Assembly: GCA_023663615.1 (NCBI GenBank)
Contig: JAMPHA010000001.1
Location: forward strand, 682,001 to 746,000
Direction: 5' to 3'
Source: DLAJ01 sp023663615
GTDB taxonomy: Bacteria; Bacillota; Clostridia; Lachnospirales; Lachnospiraceae
DNA: 64,000 nucleotides
How positions within the stretch are numbered: the first letter of the stretch is position 1; every line of letters starts with the position of its first letter. Shown one piece after another: positions 43,784 to 51,429 of this stretch. A program made the position numbers and the translations under genes. The notes under the pieces were generated by a model. It was not told where the DNA came from. It ran no database searches and was given only the letters and a program-made list of their open reading frames with translations.

Positions 43784-45100
43784 TTACAGCCTCCAATACA
43801 AATATCCTGCTGCCTCATACGCCTTCCTGTCAAACATCCCCTTAATGTCAGAGAATACCTTTTTCCCGTGCTTTTGCGCGTACATCGCGCCGATGTCCTT
43901 CATCGTCAGCTCCTGGTACTGCGTATGAGCGACCGCTAAGACCACTGCGTCCATATCGCGGATTTCGGATAATTCCGTCATCGTGATGCCATATTCGCGC
44001 TCCGCTTCGGCTCTGTCCGCGACCGGGTCGGTAATGAGCGGCTCGATCCCGTATTCGCGCAGTTCCCGCACGATGTCAATGACTTTACTGTTGCGCGTAT
44101 CGGGACAATTTTCCTTAAACGTAAATCCAAGGATCGCCACTCGCGCGCCTTTCACGGCAATATCCGCCCTGATCAGATTTTTGACAAGGCTTTCCGCCAC
44201 ATACTTTCCCATATCGTCATTGATCCTTCTGCCGGATAAGATGATCTGGGAATGATACCCTAACTGCTCCGCCTTATAGGTCAGATAGTACGGATCCACG
44301 CCGATACAATGCCCGCCGACGAGTCCCGGCGCGAATTTCAAGAAGTTCCATTTCGTGCCTGCTGCCGTAAGGACCGCTTTCGTATCAATATTCATTTTAT
44401 TAAAAATAATGGACAGCTCGTTCATGAACGCAATGTTAATGTCACGCTGGCTGTTCTCAATGACTTTCGCCGCCTCCGCAACCTTGATCGACTCCGCGCG
44501 GTGCACACCCGCATCCACGACAAGCTCGTAAACCTGTGCCACGGTATCCAGCGTCTCCTCATCCATGCCGGATACGATCTTCGTGATCGTCTCTAAGCGG
44601 TGTACCTTATCTCCCGGATTGATGCGCTCCGGCGAATAACCAACCTTGAAATCCACGCCGCATTTCAGTCCCGACTCCTTCTCTAAGATCGGCACGGCAA
44701 CCTCCTCGGTCACGCCCGGATAGACCGTGGACTCGTAAACGACAATGGAGCCTTTGGCGAGATTTCTTCCGAGAATCCGGCTTGCGCCCTCGATCGGTGT
44801 TAAATCCGGCGTGTGATCCGCATTGACCGGCGTCGGCACCGCCACGATATAGAATTTCGCCTCGCGCAGTTTCGTCTCATCCGACGTGAATTCCACGCTG
44901 CATGACCTGATCGCCTCATCCCCCACCTCGCAGGTCGGATCGATGCCGTTCCGGTATTTCGCGATCTTTTCTTTGTTCAGGTCAAAACCGATGACCGGCA
45001 CTTTTTTGGAAAATGCAACCGCGATCGGCATACCGACGTAGCCAAGTCCGACCAGCGCAATCTTTTCTTCCCCTTTTACAATTTTCTCATATAAGCCCAT
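43784..45100 (-). CDS. tviB: UDP-N-acetyl-hexosamine 6-dehydrogenase, TviB/WbpA type
   Basis: The 438-residue enzyme has VGLGYVGMPIAVAF (17-30) for NAD binding, VYESTVYPGVTEE and GYSPERINPGDKVH in the middle domain, and the catalytic cysteine C265 in GGHCIGVDPYYLT. These are the TviB/VipA/WbpO group of UDP-GlcNAc (or UDP-GalNAc) dehydrogenases, which oxidise C6 twice to give the uronic acid. With the WbpP-like epimerase it provides UDP-GalNAcA, a common acidic sugar in capsules and a possible substrate for the AsnB-type amidotransferases. GAGGAGG precedes the ATG. The 123-base gap upstream holds a perfect 12-base palindrome. Confidence 0.88.
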   Translation of the reverse strand: MGLYEKIVKGEEKIALVGLGYVGMPIAVAFSKKVPVIGFDLNKEKIAKYRNGIDPTCEVGDEAIRSCSVEFTSDETKLREAKFYIVAVPTPVNADHTPDLTPIEGASRILGRNLAKGSIVVYESTVYPGVTEEVAVPILEKESGLKCGVDFKVGYSPERINPGDKVHRLETITKIVSGMDEETLDTVAQVYELVVDAGVHRAESIKVAEAAKVIENSQRDINIAFMNELSIIFNKMNIDTKAVLTAAGTKWNFLKFAPGLVGGHCIGVDPYYLTYKAEQLGYHSQIILSGRRINDDMGKYVAESLVKNLIRADIAVKGARVAILGFTFKENCPDTRNSKVIDIVRELREYGIEPLITDPVADRAEAEREYGITMTELSEIRDMDAVVLAVAHTQYQELTMKDIGAMYAQKHGKKVFSDIKGMFDRKAYEAAGYLYWRL

Positions 45101-45173
45101 GTTACGTTCCTCCTCACGTTTTATATCGCCCCGTTATCTGTGAAGGCGCTCACGGCCGCTTTTAACGACTTTC

Positions 45174-45185
45174 ATGCAATTGCAT
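45174..45185. promoter_or_regulatory. Perfect palindrome ATGCAATTGCAT upstream of tviB
   Basis: A perfect 12-base palindrome lies in the middle of the 123-base gap before tviB. Its core TGCAATTGCA also occurs in the gap before ABC flippase copy 2 (30202-30211), over a promoter-like sequence. It could be a regulator site, but I see no convincing promoter next to this copy. Confidence 0.3.
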
Positions 45186-45223
45186 TGACGGGCATTTATG
45201 ATTGCAGTTGAAACCGCAGGATC

Positions 45224-46339
45224 TCAGCCCAGAATCCTCTTTAACTCTTTCAGATAGCTTTCCACCACAAAACGCCTGTCAAACTCACGTTCCATTTTTT
45301 TTCTTGCCTCCAGTCCCATCTGCCTGCGCTGTTCGTAGGACATCGCAAGAAACTGCCGCACGCCGCGGATTAAATCCTCCGTATCGCGCTCTTTGACCAG
45401 CAGTCCCGTCTTCCCGTCCTCGACCGTATCCCGGCATCCCGCGCGGTCCGTCGTGATAACCGGTCTGCCGCTCGCCGCGCTCTCTAAGCAGACATTAGAC
45501 ATTCCCTCCGGATAAAAGGACGGATGAACCGTGCACTGACTTTGGGCAAGAAACGGACGCACATCCTCCTGCATCCCCTCAAACTTCAAAATACCCTGCG
45601 CTTCTAACTCTGCGATCCGCTTCCTGTAGGAATCCGGTTTCTCTTCATCATCCTCGCAAAATCCGAGAATGGAGAACCGCGTCTGCGGATACTCCTTGTG
45701 AATGACTTTTGCCATTTCCATATATTGATCGATGCCCTTCTCTTTTAACACACGGGAAATAAAAAGCATGGACACCGGCTCGTCCTCCTTTGGATACGGC
45801 AGATAGGAAAAGTGTTCCAGATTGACGCCGGAACCCGGCAGCAGCCTGTGCTTTCCGGCCGCGATGCCGCGTTTCGTAAAATACTGCTCATTCTTCTGAT
45901 TCTGGAAAAACAGACAGCTCACACCGCGCATGGCATGGCGATACATACGAATTGTGACCTTTTGAAGCAGTCCATCTCCCTCGACCGCCGTGCCGAGACC
46001 CGTGATATTCGTTATATAGGGAATGCCTGCCGAAGCCAGCGCAGAACCGCCATAAATATTCGGCTTGATCGTATAGGTCAGCGCCGCATCCGGTCTCACT
46101 TCTTCGATAATCTGGCGATAACGCCGCATGAGCTTTACCTCATGCAGGGGATTCATCCCGCGCCGCTCCATTTTCGTCTCATGAAAGATACATCCCATCC
46201 GCACAAGCTTCGGAATGAACTCGCCCTCAGGAAGCGCAATATGCACCTCGTAAGGCACGGCAAGCAGGGCTTCCAAAAGCTCCCTGCGAAAATTGTACAA
46301 CCCCACGTCTAAATTGGCAAGAATCAGTATTTTTTTCAT
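45224..46339 (-). CDS. GT4 glycosyltransferase, CapM/PglA-like
   Basis: ATG 46339 is chosen because GAGGGCGGAT precedes it; an ATG four codons upstream lacks a site. The 371-residue enzyme begins KKILILANLDVGLYNFRRELLEALL and has LTYTIKPNIYGG, SGVNLEHFSYLPYP, RVLKEKGIDQYMEMAKVI and PSFYPEGMSNVCLESAASGRPVITTDRAGC. This is the WcaI/CapM/PglA-type GT4 group that often adds the second sugar, commonly an N-acetylgalactosamine or galacturonate, to the lipid-linked first sugar. Its place near the small initiating transferase and the EpsC/EpsN pair agrees with such a role. Confidence 0.83.
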   Translation of the reverse strand: MKKILILANLDVGLYNFRRELLEALLAVPYEVHIALPEGEFIPKLVRMGCIFHETKMERRGMNPLHEVKLMRRYRQIIEEVRPDAALTYTIKPNIYGGSALASAGIPYITNITGLGTAVEGDGLLQKVTIRMYRHAMRGVSCLFFQNQKNEQYFTKRGIAAGKHRLLPGSGVNLEHFSYLPYPKEDEPVSMLFISRVLKEKGIDQYMEMAKVIHKEYPQTRFSILGFCEDDEEKPDSYRKRIAELEAQGILKFEGMQEDVRPFLAQSQCTVHPSFYPEGMSNVCLESAASGRPVITTDRAGCRDTVEDGKTGLLVKERDTEDLIRGVRQFLAMSYEQRRQMGLEARKKMEREFDRRFVVESYLKELKRILG

Positions 46340-46363
46340 ATCCGCCCTCATGACCCCAGACCG

Positions 46364-47419
46364 TTATCCCCGGTACGCCGGGAAAAATCCGGTCTCTTTT
46401 GCATCATTATTTAACAGGCGCAGACGCTCGTATGCCTGCCTGTCAAAAATCACCCTGCCGATGGAAAACTGCGTATCCTCATATCGGTTAAACTGCTTTT
46501 TGAAATGATAGAGCGAATCCTCATGGCTTCCCAGACCGCCGCCCAGATGAAAGGTTTTCATGCCGATACTGTTCCCGAAGCACGCCGCCTCGTAGAGCAG
46601 CAGGTTCGTCGGCGCATAGGACTGATACTCCTTCCGGGATGCGGACAAATGATAATGAAGCTGCCCGCCGCCATATAAAATGATGGACATAGCGATCGTC
46701 TCCCCCGCAAGCTTCGCCGAAAAAACAAGCGCCTGATCCCTCATATCATACAGAATGCTGTCGTAAAATTCCTTATGAAAATAGTAATAACCGTCCGCCC
46801 CGACCTTATCCATCGTCGTATTGTAAATCTGCGCAAACTCCGCGAACAGGCTCTCATCCCTGCCCCAGTACACACGCACGCCGTTTTTTACCGCCTTGCG
46901 GATCAAATTCCGGTTCTTGCTCGTAAGCCCGTCCCAGATCGCTTCTTTGGAAGAAAGATCCATGCAGACCGTGTGCCCCAGATCGGCGACCTCATAGAGA
47001 CATTCCATATCATGCGCGTTGCCGATCACGGGATGATAGCGGTTAAATTCCGCCACGATCCGATGGTCCCTGCAAAAATCGCGGTACGCATGCGCGAGCG
47101 CCTGCTTTTCTTCCTCACAGGTGTCCCCCCGCAAAAGAAAACCGCCGTAACCGTACGGCGTCACAAAGTCATAGCAGTTTCTCAACGCCTCGTCCGCTTC
47201 GTCCTTGATCTGCCGCACCGGCACGGGACGCTTCATGACGACATTCACAGCCTGCATTTTTTTTCCGTTATAAAAAAGCAGAAGCGGCTCTCCGTCCCCG
47301 TTTTTCCCGAACGCTTTGACATATCCCGCCGTAAAATACACGTCGTGCTGCGGAAACTGCGCAATCACGCGGTTCCATTCATCTTCCTGCTCTAAATCAA
47401 TGACCTTTATTCCCGCCAT
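46364..47419 (-). CDS. FemAB/GNAT-like (BioF2-type) acyl or aminoacyl transferase
   Basis: The 351-residue protein has two tandem GNAT-like halves. The second half has LSSKEAIWDGLTSKNRNLIRKAVKNG, GETIAMSIILYGGGQLHYHLSASRKEY, APTNLLLYEAACFGNSIG and FHLGGGLGSHEDSLYHFKKQF, the set seen in peptidoglycan-bridge/FemAB-related proteins of capsule loci. NRNLIRKAVKNGV is the typical phosphate-binding-like loop. It may add an aminoacyl or acyl group to an amino sugar from the EpsC-EpsN pathway. A shorter relative is at 33826-34593. The fold is fairly sure; function is inferred. Confidence 0.7.
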   Translation of the reverse strand: MAGIKVIDLEQEDEWNRVIAQFPQHDVYFTAGYVKAFGKNGDGEPLLLFYNGKKMQAVNVVMKRPVPVRQIKDEADEALRNCYDFVTPYGYGGFLLRGDTCEEEKQALAHAYRDFCRDHRIVAEFNRYHPVIGNAHDMECLYEVADLGHTVCMDLSSKEAIWDGLTSKNRNLIRKAVKNGVRVYWGRDESLFAEFAQIYNTTMDKVGADGYYYFHKEFYDSILYDMRDQALVFSAKLAGETIAMSIILYGGGQLHYHLSASRKEYQSYAPTNLLLYEAACFGNSIGMKTFHLGGGLGSHEDSLYHFKKQFNRYEDTQFSIGRVIFDRQAYERLRLLNNDAKETGFFPAYRG

Positions 47420-47475
47420 ACCGTTCCTGCTCCTGTTTCTGCCGTTTACAACACTGTTACACTTCAGAAAACGAT

Positions 47476-48195
47476 TTAGACGTTCTTAGACCGGGTACTT
47501 TCCGGTCTTAGAACATCTTCATTTTCTTTCGCCGCGCGGATTTCCGCCAGATTTCCCTCCACGTCGTCCGTCACCTCGGCGACCTCGTCACTGTCGGCAA
47601 ACACGACCGCCACGGTACGCCGCAAAATGCGCAGATCGTTCAAAAAGCTCATATGTTCTACATATTCCACGTCTTTCTCAAGACGTTTATCCCACTCGAT
47701 AAAATTTCTGCCGCTCACCTGCGCCAGACCCGTCAGTCCCGGACGGACGCTGTGACGTTTTCTCTCCCGCTCCGTGTACCACGGCAGATAGGAGACGAGC
47801 AGCGGCCGCGGTCCGACCAGACTCATATCGCCCTTAAAAATATTCCAAAGCTCCGGAAGCTCGTCAAGACTCGTCTTGCGGAGCAGCTTCCCGAATTTTG
47901 TCAGCCGCACGGAATCCGGCAAAAGTTCGCCGTTCTCATCCCGCTCATCCGTCATCGTGCGGAACTTACAGAGCGTAAAAATCTTTTCCCGGTATCCGGG
48001 CCGCTCCTGATGAAAGATCACGGGCGAACCGAGCTTCACGCGCACCAGAACCGCCACGACCAGATACACCGGACTGAGCACAATCATCCCGATCCCCGAA
48101 ACCATCATATCTAAAAAACGCTTGATAACCTTCCGATACACGCGCGATACCTCTTTTTTGTCCCTATTCACCCAATTGCGAAACGAATCCATCAC
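47476..48195 (-). CDS. Small initiating phosphoglycosyl transferase (PglC/EpsL-like)
   Basis: The frame starts at GTG 48195, with ATG one codon on; AAGGA lies nine bases before the GTG. The protein of about 239 residues has the re-entrant membrane helix KRFLDMMVSGIGMIVLSPVYLVVA, then FHQERPGYREKIFTLCKFRTM, RKTSLDELPELWNIFKGDMSLVGPRPL and RPGLTGLAQVSGR with the catalytic D-E pair of monotopic phosphoglycosyl transferases. PglC and EpsL transfer a diNAcBac-type phospho-sugar to polyprenyl phosphate, which fits the EpsN- and EpsC-type genes directly upstream. The C-terminal 35 residues are acidic and variable. This is the second initiating enzyme of the locus. Confidence 0.88.
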   Translation of the reverse strand: MMDSFRNWVNRDKKEVSRVYRKVIKRFLDMMVSGIGMIVLSPVYLVVAVLVRVKLGSPVIFHQERPGYREKIFTLCKFRTMTDERDENGELLPDSVRLTKFGKLLRKTSLDELPELWNIFKGDMSLVGPRPLLVSYLPWYTERERKRHSVRPGLTGLAQVSGRNFIEWDKRLEKDVEYVEHMSFLNDLRILRRTVAVVFADSDEVAEVTDDVEGNLAEIRAAKENEDVLRPESTRSKNV

Positions 48196-48207
48196 GCCCC
48201 GCGATCC

Positions 48208-49353
48208 TTATTTTCCAAACACCCCGCGCACCAGCCCGATGATCCGCTCCATATCCTCCGGCGTATTTTTAATATCGCTCGGCAGACAAAGACCGCGTTC
48301 AAAAATCTGCTGCGATACGCTTTCCTTCCCGCCGTCATGCGTAAAGAAATCATTTCCCGCAAACACGGGCTGTAAATGCATCGGTTTCCAGATCGGACGC
48401 GATTCGATATTGTATTCATCCAGCCGGTCCATCACCATATCCGGCGTCACGCCGCTTTTCTCCTTGATCGTCATGCACGAGAGCCAGTAATTTGCCTCTC
48501 CCTGCGGTTCCATCGGATTCATTTCAATCGCTTCAATGTCCGCAAACGCCTCCCGATACTGCTCATAGATCGCTTTTTTCAAAGCGATATGTTCCTCTAA
48601 ATGCAGAAGCTGTCCTCTGCCGACGCCCGCCGTGATATTGCTCATGCGGTAATTGTAGCCGATCTGCGAATGCTGATAGTGCCTTGCCTTATCGCGCGCC
48701 TGCGTCGCAAAAAAGCGCGCGCGCGCGATCGCTTCCTGATCGTCCGATACGAGCATACCGCCCCCGGACGTTGTGATGATCTTATTTCCGTTAAAAGAAT
48801 AAATGCCGAATTTACCGAACGTCCCCGTCTGCTTTCCCCGATAGGATGCGCCGAGCGATTCCGCCGCATCCTCGATATAGGGAACGCCATGCTGCGCACA
48901 AATTTCCATCAGCTCGTCAATTTTCGCGGGCGTCCCGTACAGATAGACGGCAATGACTGCCTTTGCCTGCGGATATTTCTCAAATGCCCGCATAAGCGCC
49001 TGCGGCGACATATTCCATGTGTCCGGCTCGCAGTCGATAAATACCGGAACCGCCTTCTCATAGACGATCGGATTACAGGTCGCGGAAAATGTCAGCGACG
49101 GCGCAAAGACAATATCTCCCTCTTTGACGCCCGCCAGTTTCAACGCAAGATGAATCGCCGCCGTTCCCGAATCTAACGCCGCCGCATAGCCCGCTTTCGT
49201 ATATGCGCAGATTTCTTTTTCAAATGCGTCCACATTCGGCCCGAGCGGCGCCACCCAGTTCGTATCGAACGCCTCCATGACAAAACGCTGCTCGTCTCCA
49301 TGCGTCGTCGGACTCGACAGATAAATCCTCTTATATTCCTTTTTGCTGCTCAT
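48208..49353 (-). CDS. epsN: EpsN/PglE-like UDP-4-amino-sugar aminotransferase
   Basis: The 381-residue PLP enzyme opens KRIYLSSPTTHGDEQRFV and has AFDTNWVAPLGPNVDAFE, EPDTWNMSPQAL, YIEDAAESLGASYRGKQTG and SFNGNKIITTSGGGM with the Schiff-base lysine K191. These phrases are nearly those of Bacillus EpsN and match PglE, which aminate UDP-4-keto-6-deoxy-GlcNAc at C4. The substrate would come from the EpsC-type dehydratase upstream, and the product would be acetylated to UDP-diNAcBac by an EpsM/PglD enzyme, which is missing here. GGGAGG lies ten bases before the ATG. Confidence 0.88.
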   Translation of the reverse strand: MSSKKEYKRIYLSSPTTHGDEQRFVMEAFDTNWVAPLGPNVDAFEKEICAYTKAGYAAALDSGTAAIHLALKLAGVKEGDIVFAPSLTFSATCNPIVYEKAVPVFIDCEPDTWNMSPQALMRAFEKYPQAKAVIAVYLYGTPAKIDELMEICAQHGVPYIEDAAESLGASYRGKQTGTFGKFGIYSFNGNKIITTSGGGMLVSDDQEAIARARFFATQARDKARHYQHSQIGYNYRMSNITAGVGRGQLLHLEEHIALKKAIYEQYREAFADIEAIEMNPMEPQGEANYWLSCMTIKEKSGVTPDMVMDRLDEYNIESRPIWKPMHLQPVFAGNDFFTHDGGKESVSQQIFERGLCLPSDIKNTPEDMERIIGLVRGVFGK

Positions 49354-49474
49354 AGATCATTATCCTCCCTGATCACTCTGATTCCCGTTTCCGCTTAGAG
49401 CCGTCCCCCTGCACGGACTTATACTCCCCGTTCCCTTTGATCCGCCCGCACACCGCTCCTTTTCAAGCCGCACC

Positions 49475-51367
49475 CTACACACTCTCATGTTCCTCTTCTT
49501 CTTTGGGCGTAAACGTCGGCACAATCTCCCTTACCAGCTCCCGAATGTCCGCCGACTCCTCGTTTGCCGCATCTTTTAGACGCTTGAGCTGCTTAAAAAA
49601 GACCATCTCGTCAAACTCGATCGGCTTTCCGATATGAATCAGTTTATTGGCAGTATCCGTCATGCCCTCCTCATTCATCAGAAGCTCTTCATACAACTTT
49701 TCTCCCGGTCGCAAGCCCGTGAACTTGATCTTAATGTCCTCGTCCACCTTATAGCCCGATAATCGGATCAGGTTCTTCGCCAGATCTAAGATCCTTACCG
49801 GCTCCCCCATATCCAGCACAAAAATCTCTCCGCCTTTCGCATAAACCCCTGCCTGTAAGACGAGGGACACCGCTTCCGGGATCGTCATAAAATAGCGGAT
49901 GATGTCGGGATGCGTCACCGTCACCGGTCCGCCCGCTTCGATCTGCTTCCTGAAAAGCGGGATCACACTCCCGTTGCTCCCTAATACGTTGCCGAAACGC
50001 ACCGCCACAAATTCCGTGTCATAATGCCGGTTAAACGTCTGAATGATCATCTCGCAGATGCGCTTGGTCGCTCCCATGACATTCGTCGGGTTCACCGCCT
50101 TGTCCGTCGAGATCATGACAAATTTCTTTACCCCGTTCATCGCCGCCGCCTGCGCAGTCTTCCATGTGCCAAACACATTGTTCTTGACCGCCTCGTTCGG
50201 GCTGACCTCCATGAGCGGCACGTGCTTATGCGCCGCCGCATGATAGACAATATCCGGCCGGTATGTCTCAAAAATGCTGCTCATGCGCGCCGTATTCCGC
50301 ACCGACGCGATCAGCACGAGCAGGTTCATACGCGGATGCGCTGCCAAAAGCTCCTGCTGGATGTCATAGGCGCTGTTTTCATAAATATCCACAATGATGA
50401 GCTGCCTGGGCTGATGCGTCGCGATCTGACGGCACAGCTCGCTGCCGATGGAGCCGCCGCCCCCCGTCACAAGCACCACCTTATCCTTGACATACTCCAG
50501 GATCGAGTTTAAGTCTACCTTGATCGGCTCCCTGCCAAGCAGATCCTCCACATCCACATCCCGGATCTTGCTGACATTCACCTCTCCGTTTACAAGCTGG
50601 TACATGCCCGGCAGCGTGCGGAGTTTGCAGTCCGTCTCCTTACAAATATCGATAATATCCCGGATCATATGCTTCGGCACGGACGGCAGCGCGATGATGA
50701 TCTCGTCAATCCCGTACTCTTTTGCCGCGCGGAGGATCTCGCCCCTTCCGCCGACAACCTTAACGCCCTGCACATAACGTCCCCATTTATTTTTATCATC
50801 ATCAATGACGCACCTGATCGTCATAGTGGAATAATAGCTTCCGATGATCTCCTTGATGATCACGTTTCCGGCGTCCCCTGCGCCGATGATCATGACCGCC
50901 GTTCCGTTTTTGCTGTTGACCATCCGGTGCTTCGCTTCCCGCAAAAAACGGTAAGAGAAGCGGCTTAACAGCGTGAACGCCAGCAGTACGAGCAGATAGA
51001 TAAAATAATACGTTCTCGGCACATAATGCTTCGTGAAATGCAGTCCGATACACTGACAGAGCGCGCTCAGCGAACAGGCCGCCACCATGTTCTGCATCTC
51101 GGTCACGCCCGCATACGCCCATAAACTGTGATACAGCCTTAAAAGATAAAAGATCAAAAGCGTCGTGATGATGCCGATCGGGAGAAACCACTTCACATTA
51201 TCGACAAAGTGCTGCGGGATCTCCGAAATATGAAACTCATAGCGCATCACAAGCGGAATATAGCTGGAAAGCACCACCGCAACAATGTCGTAAGCGATCA
51301 GAAAGATACGCCGCACCAGTAATTTCGTGTTTAATATTTTTTTCTCCATCTTCCGCATCTGTCCCAT
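49475..51367 (-). CDS. epsC: EpsC/PglF/CapD-type UDP-GlcNAc 4,6-dehydratase
   Basis: The 630-residue membrane protein has four N-terminal spans (about 15-135), a nucleotide-binding middle domain starting VMIIGAGDAGNVIIKEII and a C-terminal SDR domain with VLVTGGGGSIGSELCRQI. In place of the usual Y-x3-K it has NVMGATK, the methionine form typical of PglF/WbpM/CapD, with STDKAVNPTN before it. It makes UDP-4-keto-6-deoxy-GlcNAc (retaining type), the substrate of EpsN. AAGGTG precedes the ATG. It starts the EpsC-EpsN-EpsL-like group. It is not PseB, which is short and lacks the membrane part. Confidence 0.9.
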   Translation of the reverse strand: MGQMRKMEKKILNTKLLVRRIFLIAYDIVAVVLSSYIPLVMRYEFHISEIPQHFVDNVKWFLPIGIITTLLIFYLLRLYHSLWAYAGVTEMQNMVAACSLSALCQCIGLHFTKHYVPRTYYFIYLLVLLAFTLLSRFSYRFLREAKHRMVNSKNGTAVMIIGAGDAGNVIIKEIIGSYYSTMTIRCVIDDDKNKWGRYVQGVKVVGGRGEILRAAKEYGIDEIIIALPSVPKHMIRDIIDICKETDCKLRTLPGMYQLVNGEVNVSKIRDVDVEDLLGREPIKVDLNSILEYVKDKVVLVTGGGGSIGSELCRQIATHQPRQLIIVDIYENSAYDIQQELLAAHPRMNLLVLIASVRNTARMSSIFETYRPDIVYHAAAHKHVPLMEVSPNEAVKNNVFGTWKTAQAAAMNGVKKFVMISTDKAVNPTNVMGATKRICEMIIQTFNRHYDTEFVAVRFGNVLGSNGSVIPLFRKQIEAGGPVTVTHPDIIRYFMTIPEAVSLVLQAGVYAKGGEIFVLDMGEPVRILDLAKNLIRLSGYKVDEDIKIKFTGLRPGEKLYEELLMNEEGMTDTANKLIHIGKPIEFDEMVFFKQLKRLKDAANEESADIRELVREIVPTFTPKEEEEHESV

Positions 51368-51429
51368 GGCTACACCTTTTTTACTGCATTATTGCCATCT
51401 TTTTCGATTTCTGTGACAATTACAATATT

